Positions 1-5,939 of a DNA stretch of 5,939 nt are shown here, piece by piece. The notes below the pieces were generated by a model. It had not been told where the DNA came from and ran no database searches. It was given only the letters and a program-made list of their open reading frames with translations. Each line of letters opens with the position of its first letter. Position 1 is the stretch's first letter. A program made the translations under genes and the position numbers. The DNA comes from Bacteroidales bacterium (lineage in GTDB: Bacteria; Bacteroidota; Bacteroidia; Bacteroidales; JAAUTT01): positions 1 to 5,939 of the forward strand of contig JAAUTT010000319.1 of NCBI GenBank assembly GCA_012031335.1. Direction: 5' to 3'.

Positions 1-1
1 C

Positions 2-64
2 AATCCAACCGATTATCCTTTTGCAATTGTTGATAAAAGCTGGATTGATATAAAGACGAATTAA
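2..64 (+). CDS. C-terminal fragment of an unidentified protein
   Basis: The window opens inside a plus-strand reading frame that reads NPTDYPFAIVDKSWIDIKTN and stops at TAA (62-64). Only 20 codons are present, so no family can be assigned. Support for a real gene end is the protein-like composition (aromatic residues, alternating hydrophobic positions) and a strong intrinsic terminator that begins 27 bases after the stop. The other plus-strand frame starting at base 1 hits stops early. The upstream sequence is needed to say whether it belongs with the uronate genes; the terminator suggests it is a separate transcription unit from the ATPase downstream. Confidence 0.55.
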   Translation, partial: NPTDYPFAIVDKSWIDIKTN

Positions 65-90
65 TATAGTGATTTGATAATAGTTAGAAT

Positions 91-128
91 GGCTCCTTGC
101 TGAAATAGCAAAGGAGCTTTCGTTTTTT
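91..128 (+). terminator. Rho-independent terminator after the upstream gene
   Basis: GCTCCTTGCT (92-101) pairs with AGCAAAGGAGC (107-117) with one bulged A and a 5-base loop GAAAT. The stem is followed by TTTCGTTTTTT (118-128). The T-tract lies only on the plus-strand side, so it terminates transcription coming from the gene ending at 64 and insulates the ATPase promoter downstream. Confidence 0.85.
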
Positions 129-224
129 GAAGGAATGAGATAATCTAAAAACAGTTTTTCAAAGCCAGACAATTGTTTCCCGGTAGTGATCTGTTTCTCC
201 TGACCTGAAAAATTATCACAAAAA

Positions 225-242
225 TGTCGATTGTAATCGACA
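225..242. promoter_or_regulatory. Perfect inverted repeat, candidate operator
   Basis: TGTCGATT (225-232) and AATCGACA (235-242) form a perfect 8-bp inverted repeat with a 2-bp centre. A third copy of the half-site, AATCGACA, lies at 268-275, 33 bp (about three helical turns) downstream in the same orientation as the right arm. The inverted repeat overlaps the likely -33 region of the ATPase promoter, and the extra half-site falls at the predicted transcription start. This is the arrangement of a repressor operator. The binding protein is unknown; the ATPase itself carries a predicted winged-helix segment, so autoregulation is possible but unproven. Confidence 0.5.
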
Positions 243-259
243 TTAATATTGTATTTTTG
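230..259 (+). promoter_or_regulatory. Bacteroidota-type promoter of the ATPase gene
   Basis: TATTTTTG (252-259) matches the Bacteroidota -7 consensus TAnnTTTG. An ATTG (230-233) lies 18 bp upstream in the place of the -33 TTTG box. Transcription would start near 266, leaving only a very short leader before the chosen ATG at 279. The call rests on consensus matching only. Confidence 0.5.
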
Positions 260-278
260 TCATATTAAATCGACATAT

Positions 279-1468
279 ATGGAAATTTTATTTGAATTTC
301 AGGAAAATCTTTTACGGCCGGTAAAGAATGATTTCCGGAGATACTTGCATAGCCAGATTAACTGGAATCAAAGAATGATCGCGATAAAAGGCCCCCGGGG
401 TGCAGGAAAAACTACGCTGATGCTACAGCATTTAAAGCATGACCTTGGACTGCCTACTGAAGCCTTATATATTACTGCTGACCATACATGGTTTTACAAT
501 CATACTTTACTGGATACAGCGAATGATTGGTACAAGCAGGGTGGAAAAATATGTTTATAGATGAGGTTCATAAATATGAAAACTGGTCAGTTGAGTTAAA
601 GAACATTTATGATGGATTTCCCGAAATGCAGGTTGTTTTTTCTGCATCTTCAGCATTGGATATTTATCGTGGCGAGGCAGATTTAAGCCGAAGAGTTGTG
701 AGTTATTTGCTGGCGGGGCTTTCTTTTCGGGAATATTTAAACTTTACCAATGGGTTGAGTTTTGAAGCATTCAAAATTGAGGATATCAACAATAACCATC
801 CAAGCATAAGCCGGATGCTCACTGAAGGTTTTCGTCCGCTGCCGGCATTCCGCAAATATTTGGAAATAGGTTATCTGCCAATTATTGTTGAGGGGGAAGA
901 TACCTATTTGATGAAATTGAATCAGGTAATCAATACTATTGTGGATACCGACCTGGCTTATATTGCTTCATATAATTCAGGTACGGCAATCAAGGTTAAA
1001 AAATTGTTGGGAGTAATAGCCGAATCGGTTCCCTTTAAACCTAATATTGCGGCACTTGCCAGGAAACTTGATTTGAGTCGTGATAGTGTCTATCAATATA
1101 TCTATCAGTTGAAAGATGCACAGTTGCTTAATACGCTGAGCTCAGAAGGAAAAGGGGTATCAACTTTGCAAAAGCCTGATAAAATATTTTTGGAAAATAC
1201 CAATCTTGCTTTTGCTCTAAAAGAAAAACCTGATATTGGGAATATCAGGGAGACATTTGTTTTAAACCAACTACTCAATGCGGGTTTAAAGGTGAATTCT
1301 CCGGCGGAAGGTGACTTTGCCGTTAGAGGATTAACAATCGAGGTTGGCGGTAAAGGCAAAAATTCTTCCCAGATAAAACATTTGGATAATTATTTAATTG
1401 CGGCGGATGATATTGAAACAGGAAGGGGAAACAAAGTTCCAATCTGGCTATTGGGATTTTTATATTAA
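279..1468 (+). CDS. AAA-type ATP-binding protein (AAA_14/DUF4143-like), one frameshift
   Basis: This is a stand-alone P-loop ATPase of the kind common in Bacteroidota, about 396 residues after correction, which is the usual length. Walker A is GPRGAGKTT (residues 38-46). Walker B is the hydrophobic-DE run around residues 92-97 (MFIDEV), followed by HKYENW typical of the family. The FSASS stretch near 121 is the sensor-1 region, and DLSRR (136-140) follows. A winged-helix-like segment (PNIAALARKLDLSRDSVYQY) starts near residue 254. The C-terminus has GDF...IEVGGK, like a PD-(D/E)xK-fold domain. One base is missing in the A-run at 545-549 (five A, six expected), so the frame ends at a TAG at 558-560 and the rest reads in the next frame. 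ATG 279 is preferred to a TTG at 249, which lies inside the promoter. The cellular role of this family is poorly known; a DNA-related or toxin-antitoxin-like role is only speculation. Confidence 0.88.
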
Positions 1469-1488
1469 CAATCAATATCCCTGTTTTT
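1453..1488 (+). terminator. Weak possible terminator between convergent genes
   Basis: ATATT (1462-1466) pairs with AATAT (1474-1478), and GGG (1453-1455) can pair with CCC (1479-1481) across an asymmetric bulge. T5 follows at 1484-1488. It overlaps the ATPase stop codon. The stem is weak, and the call is tentative; it is the only terminator-like structure in the 35-bp gap before the convergent regulator gene. Confidence 0.3.
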
Positions 1489-1503
1489 GATAGTCCAAAA
1501 AAT

Positions 1504-2382
1504 CTAAACCCTGCTTGCCTGATACTTAAACCGGTATTCCTGTGGTGTGCGGTCTTTGATATTTTTAAACTGGCGGTTGAAATAGGGCACGTTCTGATAC
1601 CCGCAGTTGTAGGCGATTTCGGAAACTGACAGCTGTGTGTTGATGAGCATTTTGCAGGCAAAGCCAATACGTACTTCGTTTAATATTTCCGAGAATGTTT
1701 TGCTGGTAGAACGTTTCAGGTAACGACAAAAAGCTGATGGGTTCATGTTTGCAAGCCTGGCAGCTTCATCGAGACTAAAATCGCGCTGGTGGTTTTTGAT
1801 GATATGGTTAAAAATATCGCTTACCCGTTCTTCGTTGCCCACTTTGTGCGCTTCGCAAAATCCGGAACTTGCAAGTAAAAGGTAATCTTTGGCTTCGCTC
1901 ATCTGGCATAGAATTTCAATAAGCAGCAGTAATCGGCTCCAGCCTGACAACTTAGTGAGACGGACAATTTTTTTTCCTATTACCCTGGCTTCGTCTCCTC
2001 TTATCTGAATTCCCTGCGATGCCTTTTTTAAAAGGTCTCGGATAGGCTTTGATTCGGGAAGGTTTAGAAATTTCTCACCCAGGAAATCTTCAATAAACTG
2101 AATTAACACCACTTTGGCCTTGATATTAGGATTGCCCTCGAAGTAAATGTCGTCGCTTTGCCAGTAATGTGGGAGATGGGGACCAACCAGCACCAGGTCG
2201 TTGTTCCCGAACCGGCGGATGCTGTCGCCTACGAAGCGTGTGCCACTGTTTTCAACATTATAAAGAAGTTCATACTCCTTATGAAAATGAAACTGATTAT
2301 AGGTATGCGGAACTTCTGCATATCTTGCCAGAAAGGAGTTCTCGCCCATCTGGGTTTCTTTCTCAAGAAAAATCGGTTTCAT
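1504..2382 (-). CDS. AraC-family transcriptional regulator with cupin sensor domain
   Basis: This is a 292-residue DNA-binding regulator and the only sizeable gene here with an unbroken frame. The N-terminal half (about residues 25-100) is a cupin-like ligand-binding domain with HFHKEYELLY (32-41) and NDLVLVGPHLPHYW (61-74), a pattern typical of sugar-sensing AraC proteins. The C-terminal HTH_18-type domain (about 188-287) has a first helix-turn-helix at FSLDEAARLANMNPSAFCRY (202-221) and a second at LSVSEIAYNCGYQNVPYFNR (251-270). It ends with the usual F+N...TPQEYR signature. It diverges from the symporter-uxaC operon, so the natural inference is that it senses a hexuronate or a derivative and activates that operon. 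The ligand cannot be read from the sequence. The start ATG (2380-2382) gives a full cupin domain; convergent spacing to the ATPase is 35 bp. Confidence 0.93.
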   Translation of the reverse strand: MKPIFLEKETQMGENSFLARYAEVPHTYNQFHFHKEYELLYNVENSGTRFVGDSIRRFGNNDLVLVGPHLPHYWQSDDIYFEGNPNIKAKVVLIQFIEDFLGEKFLNLPESKPIRDLLKKASQGIQIRGDEARVIGKKIVRLTKLSGWSRLLLLIEILCQMSEAKDYLLLASSGFCEAHKVGNEERVSDIFNHIIKNHQRDFSLDEAARLANMNPSAFCRYLKRSTSKTFSEILNEVRIGFACKMLINTQLSVSEIAYNCGYQNVPYFNRQFKNIKDRTPQEYRFKYQASRV

Positions 2383-2431
2383 AACAGCGTTATACTTAAA
2401 TTAAAATAATTGTTTATCGAAGGCTGTTTTA

Positions 2432-2460
2432 GGCAAATATAGTGCAAGAACTGGCAAATA
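2432..2460. promoter_or_regulatory. 21-bp-spaced direct repeat, candidate AraC-type operator
   Basis: GGCAAATA occurs at 2432-2439 and again at 2453-2460, start-to-start distance exactly 21 bp, or two helical turns. Tandem half-sites about 21 bp apart are the known binding geometry of AraC-type dimers. The repeat lies between the regulator gene and the symporter-uxaC operon, and about 30 bp upstream of a plus-strand -7-like box that lacks a -33 box. That is where an activator would be expected. An 8-bp match in AT-rich DNA could be chance, and binding is inferred. Confidence 0.45.
2434..2441 (-). promoter_or_regulatory. Candidate -7 box of the araC-type gene
   Basis: On the minus strand this reads TATATTTG, an exact match to TAnnTTTG, giving a leader of roughly 45 bases before the regulator ATG. 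No good -33 TTTG box lies at 19-21 bp; the nearest TTTG is only 13 bp upstream. The box overlaps one arm of the direct repeat at 2432-2460, which would fit autoregulation. Confidence 0.4.
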
Positions 2461-2489
2461 GTATATAATGCCAAAAGTTTATTATTATA

Positions 2490-2497
2490 TAGTTTTG
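2490..2497 (+). promoter_or_regulatory. Candidate -7 box of the symporter-uxaC operon
   Basis: TAGTTTTG matches TAnnTTTG. No TTTG or TTG is found at the -33 distance, which would be consistent with an activator-dependent promoter. The resulting leader to the symporter ATG would be about 185 bases and would include the palindromic repeat at 2543-2611. Consensus match only. Confidence 0.35.
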
Positions 2498-2542
2498 ATA
2501 GGGATTTTTGATAAGCATAGATTTTTAAGTTACGCATTCTTT

Positions 2543-2611
2543 CTCCCCTCTCTTTCAGGAGAACTTAGCGAAGCGATCTCACGACCTAAGGGAGTAGCGG
2601 CTGGGGGTGAG
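2543..2611. repeat. Palindromic C/G-tract intergenic repeat (REP-like)
   Basis: The element starts with CTCCCCTC (2543-2550) and ends with GGGGGTGAG (2603-2611). These pair as an 8-bp stem with one bulged T and one G-T wobble. Inside, CTTAG (2564-2568) pairs with CTAAG (2586-2590). The flanks resemble the dispersed CCCCTCTC...GGGGGTGAGG elements I recall between genes in many Bacteroidota genomes, here carrying a longer central insert. It sits in the leader of the symporter gene. The frame happens to be open through it, so automated annotation may wrongly begin the symporter at 2468. Confidence 0.5.
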
Positions 2612-2689
2612 GTTGTTCAGCAGTATTTTGGATTTAATAATCAGTTAAAAAGCAAAAGCCTTCTTAAAAATTTTAATACAAACAATATA

Positions 2690-4359
2690 ATGGTTACACA
2701 TTTACAAAACCTGGATTATGTGGCAATAGGTATCTACATCTTGCTCATGGCAGGTATTGGATTTTCCTTCGGATGGTTTATAAAAGACATCGGCTCTTAT
2801 TTTAAAGGCAGCGGAGCCATTCCGTGGGTCATGTCTACCATCAGCAATTTCATGGCGTTGTTCAGTACTTTTGTTTTTGTGGCTTACGCCGGAATTGCGT
2901 ATGAGCATGGATTGGTAGCTGTTACGGTTTTCTGGTCAACGGTGCCGGCCTGTATTATTGGTGGTGTTTTTCTGGCCAAGCGGTGGCGGCGTACCGGTCA
3001 TACCACCCCAATGGAATACCTCGAGCAGCGGTATAACCTTTCGGTTCGTCAAACCATCACCTGGTTCGGACTCATCATGCGTTTTCTCGATAATACGGTT
3101 CGTTTATATGCCATTGGCGTTTTTATTACCGTGGTAACTCCCGTTTCGCTGGAGTGGTCTATTGTTATTTCGGGTATTATTGTCACTATTTTCAATGTTA
3201 TTGGCGGGGTTTGGTCGGTGGTAGTGATGAGTACGGTTCAGTTTGTAATACTCATTCTGGCGGTGATGATCCTGTTTCCGCTTTCGTTAATGGAAGTGGG
3301 TGGCTTTAAGGAACTTTACACTCGTTTACCCGAACATCTTAACTGGTTCAATGGGCCAAAAGGCAACCTCGTATGGCTGGTGGTATTTTATTTTATGATT
3401 ATTGTAAAATATAACGAAAACTGGACTTTTATTCAGAAGTTTTTATTGCGTGAGGGATGAAAAGGCTGCCATGAAAGTAGGTGTTGGTAACGGGTATCAT
3501 TGTTTTTTGTGTTTACCCCCATATTTTTGCTTCCGGCCGTGGCTTCCAAATTGATTGTTCCCGATCTTGCCGATCCCGAAATGGCTTATGTAGTGGTTTC
3601 TAAAATATTGCTCCGGCCGGAATCATGGGTATTCTGTTTTCGTCCATGTTTGCTGCAACCATGTCGTCACTCAATGCCGAGTACAATATCATGTCGGGTG
3701 TTTTAACCAACGATGTGTACAAAAGGCTTATAAACCGCAAGGCAACCGAGAAGCAGTTGATGTGGGTGGCAAGATTGACAACCGGTCTCATTGGGTTATT
3801 GATAATTGTCGGAGGTTTGTTTATCCGGCATTTTGGCGGAGCTTTCGAAGCCAACAAGCTTTTTACCGGTATTCTGGCTATCCCGCTTGGTTTTCCGCTT
3901 TTATTCGGCGTGGTATTTAAAAGACCTAATGCCTCAGCTTCTGTTTTAACCATACTAATTGGTGCTATTTCGGGCGTGATACTGAATGCAATACCCACTC
4001 TTTCATGGGAAATGGCTACTTTTATCGAGACCTGCATTTGTGCGGTAGTGTACTTTGTTCCGGGCTATTTTATGAAACCGTCCGATAGCCAGACGCAAAA
4101 AGTTGATGCCTTCTTTCAAAAAATGAATTCTCCTATCCGCGAAGAAGATAAGCCCAACACAACCTTTGAATACAAGCGGATGCTCTCTTTCCTGTTTATA
4201 TTCTCTTTCCTGATTTCGGGTGGTTTGTTTGCCGGAATGAGTATTCCTTCCCTGCATTTGATGAGTGGAAAACTGAGCATGCTTGCCGGAATGTTGTGCA
4301 TTGTGGGTGCCGTTGTATTGTGGGTTTATTACAAAAGAGTAATTGAAAAAACAAAATAG
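2690..4359 (+). CDS. Sodium:solute symporter (SSS family), probable hexuronate importer, frameshifted
   Basis: This inner-membrane Na+-coupled transporter has about 555 residues after frame repair, normal for the family. Many hydrophobic spans are visible, starting with YVAIGIYILLMAGIGFSFGW (residues 10-29). SSS features include GGVWSVVVMSTVQ (172-184), MEYLEQRY (108-115), YNENWTFIQKFL (241-252), and SSMFAATMSSLNAEYNIMSG downstream of the breaks. Frame breaks: an extra G in GGG 3454-3456 (stop TGA at 3458-3460); a net shift between 3485 and 3500; and a missing C at CC 3613-3614, where LLPAGIMG is restored. Conserved sequence continues across each. The start at ATG 2690 is chosen because the frame further upstream is repeat DNA. 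It is followed 3 bases later by uxaC and faces a divergent AraC gene, so a galacturonate or glucuronate substrate is inferred from context, not from residues. Confidence 0.88.
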
Positions 4360-4362
4360 CAA

Positions 4363-5827
4363 ATGAAGAGATTTATCGATCACGATTTTCTGCTTACAAC
4401 CCGCACCGGACGAAAGCTTTTCCACGAAACAGCTGCTGGTTTGCCGGTAGTAGATTATCACAATCATCTCAATCCGCAGCATCTTGGCGAAGATAAACGG
4501 TTTTCGAACATTGCTGAACTTTGGGTAACCGGCGATCCTATAAGCACCGGGCGATGCGTATCAATGGTATTCCTGAAGATGGCATTACCGGGACGGCTTC
4601 GGATTTCGACAAGTTCATGAATTGGGTGAAGACCATTCCCAAAACTTTGGGAAATCCGCTCTTTCACTGGACTTGCATGGAGATGTCGCGCGTTTTTGGT
4701 GTGGACGAAATGCTGACTGAAAAGAATGCCGAAAAATATGGAATCATTGTAATGCGAAATTGCAGGAAAATGATTTTAGCGCCTTAGGCTTACTTCGTCA
4801 ATTCAAAACCGAAATTGTTTGTACTTCCGACGACCTGGCCGATAATATTTCTTTTCATCGGGTTGCCTCTCAACAGGGTTTAAAAGTGTTGCCCTCGCTT
4901 CGATCCGATTCTATTCTTGCTTTTGACTCCCCTGCGTTTGAGTCATGGCTCACGAAATTGTCGGAAGGGAATGCCATTAAAACCTCACCGGTTATAAAGA
5001 ATGCATTATCAATAAACTGAATGCCTTTGAAGAAGCAGGATGTCGCCTCGCCGATCATTCTCTGGAAGGTGGATTTGTATTTGTTATGCCTGACGATCTT
5101 GAAGCAGAAAAGCAATTTAAGCAGGTAATGAATGGGGAGGCAATTTCAGCTCCGGAGCTGGTTAACCTCAAATCGCATTTGCTTGTGTTTCTTGGAAAAG
5201 AATACGCGAAGCGCAAGTGGGTGATGCAATTGCATATGGGTGCCCACCGCTATACAAGTTCAAGGCTTCGTAAATTGGCGGGCCCTGCCGGAGGTTATGC
5301 CTGTCTGGGAAAAGCATGCGATATTGGCAGTCTTGCTCAGTTTCTCGATTCGCTGGAGCTGGACGATCTGTTGCCCAAAACGATTCTCTATACACTGAAC
5401 CCTGCCGACAATGAAGCTTTCACGACTTTAACCGGATCGTTTGCCCAGGATGGTATGGCGGGAAAAATTCAATTTTGGTCCGGCCTGGTGGTATAACGAT
5501 CACTATGAAGGGATTCGGCAGCAGTTAATTTCACTTTCCTCGTACGGACTGATGAGCCATTTTATTGGCATGACAACCGATTCACGAAGCCTGCTCTCAT
5601 TTTCGCGGCATGAGTACTTCCGCCGGGTGGTCTGCAATCTCATCGGGGAGTGGACTGAAGCCGGCCTCCTGCCGGATGATACTGAGTTGCTGAATGGTTT
5701 GGTTGCCGATATTTCATATTACAACAGTAAGAGGATGATGGATGGGGGGGATGCAGTTCGGCAGTCGACAGTCGACAGTCCACAGCCAAGACAGAATACA
5801 GGACTTGGGGCTAATGACGGAGGGTAA
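4363..5827 (+). CDS. uxaC: Glucuronate (uronate) isomerase, frameshifted, repeat-derived C-terminal tail
   Basis: Cytosolic uronate isomerase (EC 5.3.1.12) converts D-glucuronate to D-fructuronate and D-galacturonate to D-tagaturonate. The frame-repaired protein has about 488 residues (family about 470). Recognisable blocks: DYHNHL with metal-ligand HxH (33-35), GDPYKHRAMRING (57-69), GNPLFHWT (97-104), EKIWNHCNAKL (124-134), VLPSLR (176-181), GCRLADHSLE (227-236), LHMGAHR (291-297), LLPKTILYTLNPADNE (337-352), QFGPAWWYND (371-380) and TDSRSLLSFSRHEYFRR (406-422). Four one-base breaks are inferred: missing T at 4539, missing A in 4732-4736, missing A in 4979-4982, extra T in 5473-5476. After NSKRMM (455-460) the frame runs 28 residues into heptamer repeat DNA before TAA at 5825-5827. 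Cotranscribed with the symporter (3-base gap). Confidence 0.93.
5762..5789. repeat. Heptamer tandem repeat, first cluster
   Basis: Four consecutive 7-base units: CAGTCGA, CAGTCGA, CAGTCCA, CAGCCAA, becoming degenerate to the right. The unit is of the CAGTCGA type that I recall between genes in Bacteroidota. A repeated CAGTCGA has no stop in any plus-strand frame, so the uxaC frame passes through it. Too short and with no spacers, it is not a CRISPR array. Confidence 0.7.
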
Positions 5828-5861
5828 AGTCGATAGTTGAAAGTCGACGGTCCTCGGTAAA
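5827..5861. repeat. Degenerate heptamer repeat, second cluster
   Basis: Five consecutive 7-base units of the same family: AAGTCGA, TAGTTGA, AAGTCGA, CGGTCCT, CGGTAAA. The cluster lies 37 bases after the first and is not in the same 7-base register (offset 65). It starts at the last base of the uxaC stop codon as read here. Confidence 0.5.
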
Positions 5862-5891
5862 AGCCAGAATTGTTTAACAACTGAGGCTGCA

Positions 5892-5936
5892 AAGGCTGAA
5901 GGCCTTGGATAACCTAGCCCGGGGCAAAGCCCCGGG
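5892..5936. repeat. Two tandem hairpins at the window edge, partial dispersed repeat
   Basis: AAGGC (5892-5896) pairs with GCCTT (5902-5906) around TGAAG. Then CCCGGGGC (5918-5925) pairs perfectly with GCCCCGGG (5929-5936) around AAA. There is no T-tract before the window ends, so it does not qualify as an intrinsic terminator on the plus strand, although it is the only strong structure downstream of uxaC. The AGCCCGGGGCAA...GCCCCGGG pattern is like a dispersed repeat I recall from Bacteroidota intergenic DNA; the rest of the element lies beyond the window. Confidence 0.5.
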
Positions 5937-5939
5937 AAA

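Noticed and set aside
161..178. AAAGCCAGA..ATTGTTT shared between 161-178 and 5860-5875 as a flanking repeat
   Set aside because: The two copies differ by a 2-base gap and similarity stops on both sides; too short to claim boundaries of an inserted element.
249..278. TTG start at 249 for the ATPase
   Set aside because: It lies inside the promoter-like -7 region and adds ten residues with no family resemblance; ATG 279 gives the usual N-terminus.
545..560. Programmed ribosomal frameshift at the A-run in the ATPase gene
   Set aside because: The same type of one-base homopolymer change occurs several more times in unrelated genes of this window, so a common technical cause is simpler. No slippery heptamer with a downstream structure is evident.
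1323..1667. Minus-strand open frame overlapping the ATPase end and the AraC gene
   Set aside because: It overlaps the coding of both recognisable genes in another frame, and its translation has no protein-like pattern; it is a shadow frame.
2468..2689. Symporter N-terminal extension starting at ATG 2468
   Set aside because: The added 74 residues are encoded by spacer and repeat DNA and are not symporter-like; the first membrane segment follows directly after the ATG at 2690.
4003..4482. Minus-strand open frame across the symporter-uxaC junction
   Set aside because: It is antisense to well-conserved sequence of two recognised proteins and looks like a shadow frame.
5762..5861. CRISPR-like array
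   Set aside because: The units are 7 bases long, contiguous and degenerate, without spacers of regular length.

Overview
The window looks like a piece of a Bacteroidota chromosome or metagenome contig, probably a polysaccharide- or pectin-degrading lineage. The reasons are a moderately AT-rich composition, TAnnTTTG-type promoter boxes instead of sigma70 hexamers, no clear Shine-Dalgarno sequences, proteins of characteristic Bacteroidota type, and intergenic heptamer and C/G-rich palindromic repeats. The species cannot be named from this sequence.

Layout. Positions 2-64 hold the last 20 codons of an unidentified plus-strand gene, followed by a good intrinsic terminator (91-128). A promoter region with a perfect inverted repeat (225-242) precedes a stand-alone AAA-type ATPase of the AAA_14/DUF4143-like class (279-1468, plus), broken by one frameshift. 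Convergent to it is an intact AraC-family regulator (1504-2382, minus). A 307-bp divergent spacer (2383-2689) carries a 21-bp-spaced direct repeat that resembles an AraC-type operator, promoter-like boxes, and a palindromic dispersed-type repeat. A two-gene plus-strand operon follows: a sodium:solute symporter (2690-4359) and glucuronate/uronate isomerase uxaC (4363-5827), separated by 3 bases. The window ends in heptamer repeats and a strong GC hairpin.

How it works together (inference). The AraC-type protein with its cupin sensor domain probably controls the divergent symporter-uxaC operon. The symporter would import a hexuronate (galacturonate or glucuronate), and UxaC would isomerise it to tagaturonate or fructuronate, the first step of hexuronate catabolism. 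The ATPase is unrelated to this pathway as far as the sequence shows.

Quality warning. Three of the four substantial genes contain single-base frameshifts (about eight in 5.9 kb). Most lie in short homopolymers, and conserved protein sequence resumes immediately after each one. This looks more like uncorrected sequencing indels than true gene decay, so the broken genes are annotated as single full-length genes with the break points listed. I see no novel defence system, CRISPR array, RNA gene or complete mobile element. The most interesting features are the candidate operators and a uxaC reading frame that runs into the downstream heptamer repeat.
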